DNA of 64,000 bases from Dipteris shenzhenensis (GCA_047967505.1 CM106541.1), one strand, 5' to 3'. Positions 1-11,069 are shown, counted from the stretch's first letter. Program-made: numbers and translations. The notes: generated by a model from the sequence alone, not told the origin.

Positions 1-3000
1 GTAGCCAGAGCAAGTAACTTCATCGACACTCTCATTGACTTGGACCAACAAGAACCCTGGTGGTCAGATCCGGACTCCGGAGAAGAAGAAGTGCAAAGCG
101 GAGAACAGGTGAAAGAAGAGGGTACTAAGGACGAGGACTCCTCAGGGACTCATCAAGGTCAAGGCAGCCCCTCTCCTCCTCCTGCAACGATGTCTTCATC
201 AACCACCTCTTCTACAGGAGTGGTGACTCCATCTGCTCCCACCTCAACCTCTTGTGGACAAGCTGCTACCTCATCTGTTACGCATAGCTCCGGGCTCCTA
301 GCTAATCCCTCTTCTATATCTATTCCATTGGGGGGTACTTTTGCTCCGGCCATGCCTTTACCTGCCATGATGGTTTCATCTCCCTTTCCATCCACACCGG
401 TGTTGCCTTTTCCATCACCTTCTTCCTTCCCTTCTGCTTACTCATCCATGACTTCAACTCCGTCCCTCTCTTTCCCAAATGCTCTCCCATCCTCTTTCAC
501 CCCCACATCTTCCATGTTCTCACCCTTTCCCTCTGCAACACCGAGACCCCCCACTTACGCCCTACCATCTGGGTACACTTCCTCTATGACTACATCAGTA
601 GTGACTTCTCCATTGTGGTCCTCCACAGGAGGGGTTGTCGGGGTGGTCTCCTCCTCGGGAGCACCAACACTCATTACAGCCCCATCGGGACTCCCTCCAA
701 CTCTTGCATCCTCTCCAACCTCTCGGGTGGGGATGGCCCCCTCTCCAACCTCTTGGGTGGGGACGGCCGTTCTCAGTCCTCCAGACAGAGCGAGACTTCT
801 CGAGCTACTCAACAAGGTCCACGTGAAGACTCAAAAGTTCAAAGGCCACCTCCATGAAGATGCGGAAGCTCATGTGAGGAAGTTCCTCACAGCATGTAGA
901 GCTAAAGGTGTGGAGAATGAGCATGCGTTCCTTCACATCTTTCCCTCATCATTGGAGGATGCTGCGGATGTATGGTACAGTCAATTTCCTCCGGACCACT
1001 TCCAGACGTGGACAGACCTAAGGGAGGAATTCTTACGCACTTTCAAGTTGGAAAAATTCGAACACATGATTGTCCAAGAGTTATCCACTGACACCATGAA
1101 GCCTGGAGAGAGCATCTCTGAGATGTACACAAGGATGAGGGTCTTAGCGGCAAAGATGTCGGTGCCACCCAATGACGCCATCATGAAGGGGTGGTTTTTG
1201 AAGGCTTTACCCTCCACTATTGCTATAAGGCTGGTTGACAAACTTCCTGAGCATGCCTCACTACAAGAATTTCTGAGGGAAGCGGTGAAGATGGAACGGT
1301 CCCAGTTAAGTTTCGCCTCAACACCCGCTCAGACCGCCCAACTTCCGAGAGAAGAGGGCTCACAGGCATGGCAGCAACTCAAGAAGGAATTAGAAGAAAT
1401 CAAAGAAGGTCTGAAAGACAGAACAAAAGTGGATGGACCGTCACCCTTTGAAGCTCAGATAAGAAGTGGTCTCTGGTGCACGGACTGCAAGGGTTCTGGC
1501 CATGGCTACTGGGAATGTCCATCGAAGCGTAAGGTACCCACCCCAACCTCCTTTTGCACATTTTGTGAAATTCACGGACATGATGCCTCCGAGTGCAGGT
1601 ATCTTAAGGGGTTGAGGAAGCTTCTGCCGGAGTATCCAATTGGGGAGCCACTGGTGGCTACAATCAACAAAGCTGCACCGACCACTTCAGGGCCAGTACC
1701 CCTAGCTTCAGCCCCTGTGAAGGCACCTGAACCACCCACCCACCCTATCATTCCACCTCCACTACTTCCTAATCCTCCTAATCCTCCTTTGCTCCAAGCT
1801 CCTACTCCTAGTGAATTTGGGGCTCCATACTTCTACCCTCCGCCCTACTATGCACAGTATCAACCACCTATGTCAGGGGGTGGATATGGACCCCCTTATG
1901 TTCGCGGTCGACGGGGTGGGTTCCGAGGTGGACGTGGAGGCAGAGGTACCAACTTTCGCAGGCCCATCATGTGCTATAGATGTGGCGAGTATGGCCACTA
2001 CCAAGATGATTGTACACAACCATTTGGGGGACCCTCTTGTACACAGTGCAACACAAATGACCACTACACTAGAGATTGTCCCAATGGCAGAAGGGAATTA
2101 ACATCGCAAGTCAACATGGTTGATGTAGTAGTGGCGGGGGAGGGTGACAAACCCCATTTGATTGGTGCAGTGTTGGGAGCTGTGACTAGGTCACAAATGA
2201 AGGGTGACAGTAGTAAGGATGATTCAACATCAATATCGGAGGCCTCATCACCAACTAACACCAGCTCAGTCACTAGAAGAGCATCCCCACCTCCTTCCTC
2301 CAAGGTGGACAATGGGCACAAGACTACATCGCCCTTGTCCTCTCCTGTAACTGGATTAGAAAGGACCCGAGGGGCCCCACAACCATCAAGTCCTATCAAT
2401 AGCTCTAAAACTACCTCAGCTCCAAGTGAACAATCTATGCCTTCAAGGTATCAGGAGGTGATCAGGAGTGTCACCAAAGATCTTCAATCTAGTTCTGAAG
2501 ATGAAGGAGTCACACCTCAGTTTCCTTCCCGCAAGTCCAAAATAGTGAGGTTTGCAACAGAAGTGACAACTTCAGGGCAAAAACGTGAAGAGTCGCAGGC
2601 AGGCCCATCCACCTTCCACTCAGGAAGCACAATGAAGCAAGAGAAGGAAAAAGGGGTGAAGCCTAGTAGTGCCAAAGAAAAGGGGAAATGGGTGATGGGA
2701 GAGTCACCACAGGAAATATTGACTGAGAATCCAGAGGCACCTCCTCTCCCTCGCGTAAGCTTCGACCCTCGGCCAGAAGCTCGGCGGATGAAGGCACAAA
2801 AGATTGCTGCTACTGTCCAGCCCTATTCTTTGATGGATGACTTGATGGATTTTAGGCCCAACATCACCTTACGACAACTCTGTCAATTGTCTCCACATAT
2901 CAAGCATCAGACTATTGCATTTGTGAATCGCATGCCAGGAGGGCGCCAAAGGGGATCTGTTCAGGGCGGACCCACACCAGAGACAGTAACAGTTCAAGAT

Positions 3001-6000
3001 GGAGTAACACTAGACAATTGCTCAGCCTATGCTGCCCTCACATGTGAACAAAGTCCCAAGCTCGCAGTGGAGATCAATGGGGTGGAGCTGAAAGATGTTT
3101 TCTTGGATGGTGGGGCAGCAGTAAACATCATGCCGAGAGGTACTCTTCAACAACTGGGTTTGAAATTGACAACTGACGTACATTTCCAAGTACGCATGGC
3201 GGATCAACGCAAGGTGAAGCCTATGGGGGCTGTAAAAGGTGTTCACATGAAGATTGGGGGAGTTACATTCCTGTCCAATTTTGTTGTACTTAATATGACA
3301 GAGGGTGAGCAGACTTATCCTCTACTTCTTGGTAGACCATGGTTACGCTCAGCAAAGGCTATTCAAGATTGGTCAAGTGATGAAGTTCGACTACCTTTGG
3401 GATCCACATCCTTAGAAATAGACATGGTTAGTGGAAGGGCCCGCCACCGACCTGTGGAACTTGGGGAAGAGGATTTTGAAGAAGAAGAAGGGGTGGAAGA
3501 GGAGCGATGGGCACTTGGGGATTGGCCCCTACAGGAAGAAGAGTTGGCCTATGTGGAGGACCCACCCTTCCAAGGTGAAACCGATGTAACAGCGGCACGA
3601 GATGTTGGTGAGAGCTTGACGTACTTGTTGGAACATGCTAGACCAGATGAGGAAGAAGCTGTCATCTTGGATTGGATGGGGGCCCTGGGATCCTTAGCCA
3701 TCAACATGGTGGAGTTGTGTCCAGAAGAGGATCCTGAAGCCCATTTTGGTACTTCACGGAATGAGCAAGAGGTGAGCCAGGAAGCCTCTTCCCCACCTGG
3801 TTTGGCTGATCTCATGTATGAACGGATGCCTTTTGGCCTTCTTAATAATCCCCACATGTATCAGCGAATGATGTCCGCAAGTACCAGACCAAGTGGTAAG
3901 GAGGCCACCAGGGTGACTCAAAGACAAGACCATGAAGCAGCAATGGAAGCAATGGATGCACACGACATGGATGCCTCACACCAAGAAAATGACCATGGGG
4001 TCACAACAGAGGAGGAAGAGGATCCTATGCAAGAAGATGATGAGCGAGCGGAGCATAACGATGGACCTGAAGAGAACACTTATGAATCTATGGAAGAAGA
4101 CGATGACCACATAGATCATAGGCTGGCTGAGCACAATGATGGTATTGGCGAATACACTCATGGATCTGCAGAAGAAGAGGATGATCACCTACTTACTGAT
4201 GTCACTCAAAGGCAGGAGGTACCGGAAATGACTCTTGGAAGGGTTATTGAATCCATTATGCAATCTGACCAACCTAGGAGGGGTCAAGAGGCCGGACAAT
4301 TTGAAGGAGCCGTCCACATTCACACTGGAGTCTGGAACTTCAGACCTTCAAGGCAAGCCCACAGCATACAGGGAGAAGAAGATGTCGCGGACCTTGTTCT
4401 ACTCGACTTATATATGTCAGAAGCTGACTCCCCAACGACACAGGAGGTTCATGACACTACATACGAGGTGGTTGGACTACCATATAGAGGAATGCTCAAG
4501 CAAGCACAAAAAGGAAAGAAGAGAATGGGCCCAACTGTTGCCTCTACATTTCAACCATTTCCAGAACACACCCAACCGTCCTATCCGAGCTCTTGGATGG
4601 AAGAAGTAGTGGGGAATTTTTCTCTAGATGATTCTCCTGCGCACCCAGCAGTGGGAGTAGAAGAACCGAACAACTCCGCATCAGGAAGCATACCTCAGGT
4701 TGACCATGCCAGGGATTGGAGGTATCTGAACATAGGGACAGAAGACCAACCGCGACATCTTAAGGTAGCCAGTTGGGTCTGGGAACATGACTATCTCCTT
4801 GCTGCATTGTCTGATTTTTTTCAAGAGTATGTTGATGTCTTTGCCTGGTCATATAAGGATTTAAAGGGAGTACCCACTGAGTTCATGGAACATCGCATCG
4901 ATCTATATCCGGAAGCAGAGCCGGTGATCAGGGGACCATATCGCATGAATCCTAACTATGGCAAGGCTGTCCATGCTGATATTCAAAAGATGGAGCAAGC
5001 AGGGTTGATCTACCCTGTTGACTACTCCGAATGGCTTAGTGGCATCGTAGTGGTACCCAAAAGAGAGACTGGAAAACTCCGAGTTTGTGTCGACTATAGG
5101 AGTTTGAATACCGCCACACGTCGGGATAGGTTTCCTCTCCCCTTCACTGACAGGGTGCTTGAAACCGTAGCTGGTCATGCTCTCTACTCCTTCATGGATG
5201 GATACAGTGGGTATAACCAGGTTCGGGTGCGAGAGCAAGATCAGTTAAAGACTACCTTCGTCACCCAATGGGGAACTTATGCTTACCGGATGATGCCTTT
5301 TGGTCTATGCAATGCACCGGCCACGTTTCAACGTCTTGTCACCAAACTCTTCCAAGAGAACATCGGAAAGTTCCTTGAGGTATTCTTGGATGACTTCTCT
5401 GTGTTCAATGGTAAGAATGCTTCTCACCTCGAACCTGCTATTCAGACTGATCATATGAGTAAGTTGAGGTGGGTTTTTGATAAGTGCAGAGAAGCTAGGT
5501 TGTGCTTGAATCCGGACAAATGCTTCTTCCTCGCCTTGCGAGGGGTCCTCCTTGGCCACATCGTCTCAGCTAAGGGAATGACCACGGACCCAGCAAAGGT
5601 GGAAGTGATATTGACCTTGCCTATTCCTCGCACACCCAGAGAAGTCAAGTCTTTTTTGGGACATGTGGGTTATTATAGAAGATTCATCAGGTCCTATGCC
5701 GACATAGCGGTGGCGTTGACGGAACTCCTTCGGCAGGAGCAGTCCTTCAACTGGTCGGCACCTCAACAACTGGCGTTTGACAACCTCAAGGATCGTCTAG
5801 TAAAGGCACCCATCTTGCGGCAACCTCAATGGGATATCATTTTTCATGTGCATGTAGATGCAAGTGGGCTGGCCATTGGGGCGATATTGGCCCAACCAGA
5901 TGAAGAGCACAAACTCGACCTGCCTGTGTACTTTGCAAGCAGACAACTCAATGGAGCAGAAAGAAACTATAGCACCACTGAACACGAAGGCTTGGGCATG

Positions 6001-7578
6001 GTCTATGCCATGACAAAGTATCGGCACTATCTCTTGGGCAGTAAGTTTATCATCATTACTGATCATCAAGCTCTCAAGTACTTACTGAACAAACCAACGC
6101 TTGGGGGGAGAGTGAGTAGGTGGATTCTTCTATTTCAAGAGTTTGACTTTGACATCCTAGTGAGAGCAGGCCGATTACATCAACCAGCAGACCACTTGTC
6201 AAGGATCTCTTCAGGTGAAGCAGCCATAGGAGTTGATGATGACCTTCCAGATGCGGGCCTCTTCCGTGTCGATGCCACAGTACCAAAAGATGACTGCCTG
6301 TTTGCTGTGGATAGCTTTCCCCCATGGTATGCAAACATTGTACAATTGTTGTCTATAGGGGAGTTCTCCAAAGGGTTAACTCCAGCACAAAAGCGGAGGC
6401 AGATTCTTCAGGCTGCTCCTTTCAAACTGATCGCGGGTCAGCTGTACAAGTTGGGGAAGGACCACATATTGAGGAGGTGTGTGCTCCCTCATGAAACACA
6501 AGACATCCTTCAGGAGGCTCACTCAGGAATGGGGGGAGGTCATATGGCACCAGAGGCCACTGCTAGAAAGATAATGCGCTCTGGGTTGTGGTGGCCAAAG
6601 CTATTCCAAGACTGCTATGCTTATGTGCGCCGCTGTGACTCATGTCAAAGAGGGGGGCCGAAGCCTACCCGACGGGAGTACCTTCCCCTTCAGCCATCCA
6701 GCCCTGTACCCCCCTTCTATAGATGGGGATTGGATTTTGTTGGACCCATCTCTCCTGCAACTCGAAGAGGGAACAAGTATGCTCTGATTGCTACTGATTA
6801 TGGCACTAAATGGGTGGAGGCTAAGGCCGCGAAGACCTGCACTGCTCAAGTTGTGGCCTCATTCTTGTATGATCAAATCATTTCTAGGTTTGGATGTCCT
6901 GTGGAATTGATGAGTGACAGAGGTACCCACTTTCTCAATGACGTCATCGCTGACCTCATCACCCAACTGCAAATTGTTCACAAGACCTCTAGTTCATACT
7001 ACCCTCGAGCCAATGGTTTGGCCAAGAGCTCCAATCGGACCATGTCTCATATTGTGGCTCGGTTATGCCTTCATTCCTTCGCAGATTGGGATATTCTACT
7101 ACCAGCTGCTCTTTTTGCTTACAGAACCGCATACAAGGCTAGCACTGGATATTCACCCTTCCAGCTAGTTTACGGCTTGGAGGCGGTTATGCCCTATGAG
7201 TTCCACATGAAGACCACTAGGGTCATGGCAGAGATGGATGATGACTTGGAGGCATGCACACTTGAGAGATTATGGGATCTTGAAGCCTTGGATGAACATC
7301 GTCGTGAAGCGATCCTGGCTCAGGAAGTCTGGCAAAGAAGGCAGAAGGCATGGCATGACAGAAATCTCAGGAAGAGGGAATTCCAAGTTGGCAGCTTAGT
7401 CTTGTTATATTCCAGTAAGTTCCTGAAACATAAACCCAAATTTGTCAGTGGTTGGACAGGGCCCTTCTTTATCACAAGGATTATTCCCAGTGGAGGGGTT
7501 TATTTGGCCACCTTGGAGGGCAAGAAGTTACCAGCACCTGTAAATGGCTCACGGGTAAAGAAGTATCATCCACATTGA
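1..7578 (+). CDS. Ty3/gypsy gag-pol polyprotein, 5' end cut by the window
   Basis: The frame is open from base 1, so the true start is upstream; the first in-frame ATG here is at 190. Numbering residues from 40: a Ser/Thr/Pro-rich N-terminus, a gag core at about 260-420, four CCHC knuckles (about 480, 506, 645, 667), an aspartic protease with D1023-G-G-A, reverse transcriptase with FLDD near 1783, RNase H with HVDAS and ADHLSR, an HHCC integrase finger and the integrase core. The first two integrase acidic residues are present (GLDFVGP; MSDRGTHF, D2293). The expected Glu, 36 residues on, is Lys2329. The protein copies and inserts element RNA and DNA in virus-like particles. More than 2500 codons without a stop imply a young copy, yet the integrase change should abolish catalysis. 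An acidic low-complexity spacer separates protease from RT and carries an RT-like echo at 3811-3873. Confidence 0.95.
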   Translation, partial: VARASNFIDTLIDLDQQEPWWSDPDSGEEEVQSGEQVKEEGTKDEDSSGTHQGQGSPSPPPATMSSSTTSSTGVVTPSAPTSTSCGQAATSSVTHSSGLLANPSSISIPLGGTFAPAMPLPAMMVSSPFPSTPVLPFPSPSSFPSAYSSMTSTPSLSFPNALPSSFTPTSSMFSPFPSATPRPPTYALPSGYTSSMTTSVVTSPLWSSTGGVVGVVSSSGAPTLITAPSGLPPTLASSPTSRVGMAPSPTSWVGTAVLSPPDRARLLELLNKVHVKTQKFKGHLHEDAEAHVRKFLTACRAKGVENEHAFLHIFPSSLEDAADVWYSQFPPDHFQTWTDLREEFLRTFKLEKFEHMIVQELSTDTMKPGESISEMYTRMRVLAAKMSVPPNDAIMKGWFLKALPSTIAIRLVDKLPEHASLQEFLREAVKMERSQLSFASTPAQTAQLPREEGSQAWQQLKKELEEIKEGLKDRTKVDGPSPFEAQIRSGLWCTDCKGSGHGYWECPSKRKVPTPTSFCTFCEIHGHDASECRYLKGLRKLLPEYPIGEPLVATINKAAPTTSGPVPLASAPVKAPEPPTHPIIPPPLLPNPPNPPLLQAPTPSEFGAPYFYPPPYYAQYQPPMSGGGYGPPYVRGRRGGFRGGRGGRGTNFRRPIMCYRCGEYGHYQDDCTQPFGGPSCTQCNTNDHYTRDCPNGRRELTSQVNMVDVVVAGEGDKPHLIGAVLGAVTRSQMKGDSSKDDSTSISEASSPTNTSSVTRRASPPPSSKVDNGHKTTSPLSSPVTGLERTRGAPQPSSPINSSKTTSAPSEQSMPSRYQEVIRSVTKDLQSSSEDEGVTPQFPSRKSKIVRFATEVTTSGQKREESQAGPSTFHSGSTMKQEKEKGVKPSSAKEKGKWVMGESPQEILTENPEAPPLPRVSFDPRPEARRMKAQKIAATVQPYSLMDDLMDFRPNITLRQLCQLSPHIKHQTIAFVNRMPGGRQRGSVQGGPTPETVTVQDGVTLDNCSAYAALTCEQSPKLAVEINGVELKDVFLDGGAAVNIMPRGTLQQLGLKLTTDVHFQVRMADQRKVKPMGAVKGVHMKIGGVTFLSNFVVLNMTEGEQTYPLLLGRPWLRSAKAIQDWSSDEVRLPLGSTSLEIDMVSGRARHRPVELGEEDFEEEEGVEEERWALGDWPLQEEELAYVEDPPFQGETDVTAARDVGESLTYLLEHARPDEEEAVILDWMGALGSLAINMVELCPEEDPEAHFGTSRNEQEVSQEASSPPGLADLMYERMPFGLLNNPHMYQRMMSASTRPSGKEATRVTQRQDHEAAMEAMDAHDMDASHQENDHGVTTEEEEDPMQEDDERAEHNDGPEENTYESMEEDDDHIDHRLAEHNDGIGEYTHGSAEEEDDHLLTDVTQRQEVPEMTLGRVIESIMQSDQPRRGQEAGQFEGAVHIHTGVWNFRPSRQAHSIQGEEDVADLVLLDLYMSEADSPTTQEVHDTTYEVVGLPYRGMLKQAQKGKKRMGPTVASTFQPFPEHTQPSYPSSWMEEVVGNFSLDDSPAHPAVGVEEPNNSASGSIPQVDHARDWRYLNIGTEDQPRHLKVASWVWEHDYLLAALSDFFQEYVDVFAWSYKDLKGVPTEFMEHRIDLYPEAEPVIRGPYRMNPNYGKAVHADIQKMEQAGLIYPVDYSEWLSGIVVVPKRETGKLRVCVDYRSLNTATRRDRFPLPFTDRVLETVAGHALYSFMDGYSGYNQVRVREQDQLKTTFVTQWGTYAYRMMPFGLCNAPATFQRLVTKLFQENIGKFLEVFLDDFSVFNGKNASHLEPAIQTDHMSKLRWVFDKCREARLCLNPDKCFFLALRGVLLGHIVSAKGMTTDPAKVEVILTLPIPRTPREVKSFLGHVGYYRRFIRSYADIAVALTELLRQEQSFNWSAPQQLAFDNLKDRLVKAPILRQPQWDIIFHVHVDASGLAIGAILAQPDEEHKLDLPVYFASRQLNGAERNYSTTEHEGLGMVYAMTKYRHYLLGSKFIIITDHQALKYLLNKPTLGGRVSRWILLFQEFDFDILVRAGRLHQPADHLSRISSGEAAIGVDDDLPDAGLFRVDATVPKDDCLFAVDSFPPWYANIVQLLSIGEFSKGLTPAQKRRQILQAAPFKLIAGQLYKLGKDHILRRCVLPHETQDILQEAHSGMGGGHMAPEATARKIMRSGLWWPKLFQDCYAYVRRCDSCQRGGPKPTRREYLPLQPSSPVPPFYRWGLDFVGPISPATRRGNKYALIATDYGTKWVEAKAAKTCTAQVVASFLYDQIISRFGCPVELMSDRGTHFLNDVIADLITQLQIVHKTSSSYYPRANGLAKSSNRTMSHIVARLCLHSFADWDILLPAALFAYRTAYKASTGYSPFQLVYGLEAVMPYEFHMKTTRVMAEMDDDLEACTLERLWDLEALDEHRREAILAQEVWQRRQKAWHDRNLRKREFQVGSLVLLYSSKFLKHKPKFVSGWTGPFFITRIIPSGGVYLATLEGKKLPAPVNGSRVKKYHPH

Positions 7579-7627
7579 CTCTCTCTTTGGATAAGGATTT
7601 CCATTCCTATTAGTTGAATTTCTATTT
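7579..7627 (+). other. short linker after the polyprotein stop
   Basis: About 50 bases between the gag-pol stop and the minisatellite. No gene is visible. Confidence 0.6.
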
Positions 7628-9556
7628 ATTCACCCCTGTTCACTCCTATGTCAACTCTCCCTGTTCACCTCTCTGTCACCCATGTTCACTCCTAGGTCAC
7701 CCCTGTTCACCTCCAGGTCACCCCTGTTCACTCCTATGTCAACTCCCCATGTTCACCTCTCTGTCACCCATGTTCACTCCTAGGTCACCCCTGTTCACCT
7801 CTCTGTCACCCCTGTTCACTCCTATGTCAATTCCCCATGTTCACCTCTCTGTCACCCATGTTCACCTCCAGGTCACCCCTGTTCACCTCTAGGTCACCCC
7901 TGTTCCCCTCTAGGTCACCCCTGTTCACTCCTATGTCAACTCCCCATGTTCACCTCTCTGTCACCCATGTTCACTCCTAGGTCACCCCTGTTCACCTCCA
8001 GGTCACCCCTGTTCACTCCTATGTCAATTCCCCATGTTCACCTCTCTGTCACCCATGTTCACCTCCAGGTCACCCCTGTTCACTCCTATGTCAATTCCCC
8101 ATGTTCACCTTTTTGTCACCCATGTTCACTCCTAGGTCACCCCTGTTCACCTCCAGGTCACCCCTGTTCACTCCTATGTCAACTCCCCATGTTCACCTCT
8201 CTGTCACCCATGTTCACTCCTAGGTCACCCATGTTCACTCCTAGGTCACCCCTGTTCACCTCTAGGTCACCCCTGTTCACTTCTATGTCAATTCCCCATG
8301 TTCACCTTTTTGTCACCCATGTTCACTCCTAGGTCACCCCTGTTCACTCCTATGTCAACTCCCCATGTTCACCTCTCTGTCACCCATGTTCACTCCTAGG
8401 TCACCCCTGTTCACCTCTAGGTCACCCCTGTTCACTCCTATGTCAACTCCCCATGTTCACCTCTCTGTCACCCATGTTCACTCCTAGGTCACCCCTGTTC
8501 ACCTCCAGGTCACCCCTGTTCACCTCTAGGTCACCCCTGTTCACTCCTATGTCAACTCCCCATGTTCACCTCTCTGTCACCCATGTTCACTCCTAGGTCA
8601 CCCCTGTTCACCTCCAGGTCACCCCTGTTCACTCCTATGTCAATTCCCCATGTTCACCTCTCTGTCACCCATGTTCACTCCTAGGTCACCCATGTTCACT
8701 CCTAGGTCACCCCTGTTCACCTCTAGGTCACCCCTGTTCACTCCTATGTCAACTCCCCATGTTCACCTCTCTGTCACCCATGTTCACTCCTAGGTCACCC
8801 CTATTCACCTCCAGGTCACCCCTGTTCACTCCTATGTCAATTCCCCATGTTCACCTTTTTGTCACCCATGTTCACTCCTAGGTCACCCCTGTTCACTCCT
8901 ATGTCAACTCCCCATGTTCACCTCTCTGTCACCCATGTTCACTCCTAGGTCACCCCTGTTCACCTCTAGGTCACCCCTGTTCACTCCTATGTCAACTCCC
9001 CATGTTCACCTCTTTGTCACCCATGTTCACTCCTAGGTCACCCCTGTTCACCTCCAGGTCACCCCTGTTCACTCCTATGTCAATTCCCCATGTTCACCTC
9101 TCTGTCACCCATGTTCATTCCTAGGTCACCCATGTTCACTCCTAGGTCACCCCTGTTCACCTCTAGGTCACCCCTATTCACTCCTATGTCAATTCCCCAT
9201 GTTCACCTTTTTGTCACCCATGTTCACTCCTAGGTCACCCCTGTTCACCTCCAGGTCACCCCTGTTCACTCCTATGTCAATTCCCCATGTTCACCTTTTT
9301 GTCACCCATGTTCACTCCCAGGTCACCCCTGTTCACCTCCAGGTCACCCCTGTTCACTCCTATGTCAACTCCCCATGTTCACCTTTTTGTCACCCATGTT
9401 CACTCCTAGGTCACCCCTGTTCACCTCCAGGTCACCCCTGTTCACTCCTATGTCAATTCCCATGTTCACCTCTCTGTCACCCATGTTCACTCCTAGGTCA
9501 CCCCTGTTCACCTCTCTGTCACCCATGTTCACTCCTAGGTCACCCCTTGTTCATCC
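7628..9556 (+). repeat. 21/25-bp minisatellite with higher-order structure
   Basis: About 1.9 kb of near-identical units, each starting TGTTCAC. Most are 21 bp (ending CTCTCTGTCACCCA, TCCTAGGTCACCCC or CTCCAGGTCACCCC) and a 25-bp variant ends TCCTATGTCAACTCCCCA. They recur in the order 25+21+21+21, giving a period of about 88 bp with local expansions and losses. Long Pro/Ser-rich frames run through it only because the unit lacks stops; I do not regard them as genes. The array lies between pol and the 3' LTR, a place where plant gypsy elements are known to carry hypervariable tandem arrays. Confidence 0.95.
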
Positions 9557-9780
9557 TTGGTTCACCCTTGGTTCATCCCTCCTTCAGCCTCATTCAGCCT
9601 CATTCACCTCTATAACACCCTGATCCAATATCCTATACAAGAGAGAGAGTAAAATTCAAACTCCAATTTTCCCACCGTGTTCATTCACATATTTCCTCTT
9701 GCCCACACCGCTTTTTCTCTCACCTACCCCCTCCCACCAAGGCTATATTTAGCCACCAAATTCAGCGTCTGTCCTTTATC

Positions 9781-9909
9781 TCCCAATTCCAACCAGTGCT
9801 ATATTTAGCATCTGGCTAAACTCTCCCAATTCCAACCAGTGCTATATTTAGCATCTGGCTGAACTCTCCTAATTCCAACCACTGCTATATTTAGCATCTG
9901 GCTAAACTC
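9781..9909 (+). repeat. 43-bp tandem repeat, three copies
   Basis: Three consecutive copies begin at 9781, 9824 and 9867. Each contains the core GCTATATTTAGCATCTGGCT, and they differ at a few bases. A partial related unit precedes the array near 9743. They lie in the non-coding part of the gypsy element. Confidence 0.9.
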
Positions 9910-10054
9910 AGCGTGGATCCTTGGGATCAGCTCATCCACCTCCTCCACCGCATCTTGCAGCCCACTCATGCTAATTTTGGCTTACTTTTCTAAAGTTGGA
10001 TCTCTTCGTTATATATTTATGGCTGTTTCCCCCCCCCTCCAGACAACGAAATCA

Positions 10055-10735
10055 TACGCAGCCTCCCCTCCCTCCTTCTCCTGCAGCCTACGAAATCATA
10101 CGCAGCCTCCCCTCCCTCCTTCTCCTGCCGCCTCCCTCCTTCTCCTGCAGCCTCCCTCCTTCTCCCTCCAGCGCTTTCTCCTGCAGCCTCCCTCCTTCTC
10201 CCTCCATCGCATATTTCCTGCAGTCTCCTGCAGCCTCCCTCCTTCTCCCTCCAGCGCTTTCTCCTGCAGCCTCCCTCCTTCCCCCTCCATCTCATATCTC
10301 CTACAGCATCGACCCTCCTGCTGCAGCCTCCTCCTTCTCCTGCAGCCTCCCTCCAACACTTCTCCTGCAGCCTCCCTCCTTCTCCCTCCAGCGCAGTCTC
10401 CTGCAGCCTCCCTCCTTCTCCCTCCATCGCATATTTCCTGCAGTCTCCTGCAGCCTCCCTCCTTCTCCCTCCCTCGCATATTTCCTGCAGACTATCATCG
10501 CAACCCTCCTGCTGCAGCCTGCAGCCTCCCCTCCAACACCTTCTCCTGCATCCCTCCTTCTCCTGCAGGCTCTCCCTCCATCGCCACCCTACGGCTCTCC
10601 CTCCATCGCCACCCTACAACTCTCCCTCCATCGCCACCTTACAGCTCTCCCTCCATCGCCATCTTGCAAAACCCTGCAGCCTTCCCTCCAACGCCTTCTC
10701 TGCAGCCCTACCTTCATCGCAATTCTCCTTCCCCC
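10055..10735 (+). repeat. pyrimidine-rich degenerate minisatellite
   Basis: Degenerate units built from CTCCTGCAGCCTCCCTCCTT, alternating with CTCCATCGC blocks. Frames of 441 and 258 codons (plus strand) and several minus-strand frames cross it, but their composition is wholly explained by the repeat, so they are not called as genes. Confidence 0.85.
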
Positions 10736-10740
10736 TTCTT

Positions 10741-10940
10741 GTTATCACCTGGCCAGCTCCCCTTCTCACTAGCACCTCGCCAGCTTCCTCTCTGGACCTC
10801 GTCATCAACTCCCCTTCCCGTTATCACCTGGCCAGCTCCCCTCCTCACTAGCACCTCGCAAGCTTCCTCTCTAGACCTCCTCATCGACTCCCCTTCTCGA
10901 TTATCATCTGGCCAGCTTCCTTCTTGCCTCGTCATTCACG
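10741..10940 (+). repeat. 79-bp tandem repeat, about 2.5 copies
   Basis: Units start at 10741 and 10820, with a partial one at about 10899. Each opens GTTATCACCTGGCCAGCTCC or a close variant. It is a continuation of the repeat-built 3' region of the gypsy element. Confidence 0.85.
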
Positions 10941-11069
10941 CCCCTTCCTTTCCTGCTTCCTTTCTAACTTTCGTGCTTCTCCATCAGCTTCCCTTCTCAT
11001 CACCATCAGCTCCCCCTCTTGTCACCACCTACCCCACTCTCTCGTTCTATCTCAGTGGGCTTGCCAACG

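Noticed and set aside
7628-9556. CRISPR-like array
   Set aside because: There are no unique spacers; units are contiguous variants of one another, and the context is a plant retroelement.
7628-9556. AGGTCA-like half sites in the minisatellite resembling nuclear hormone receptor elements
   Set aside because: Plants lack such receptors and the motif arises from the repeat unit.
7614-9623. Long frames of 80-140 codons across the minisatellite
   Set aside because: The 21-bp unit is a multiple of three and lacks stops, so open frames are automatic.
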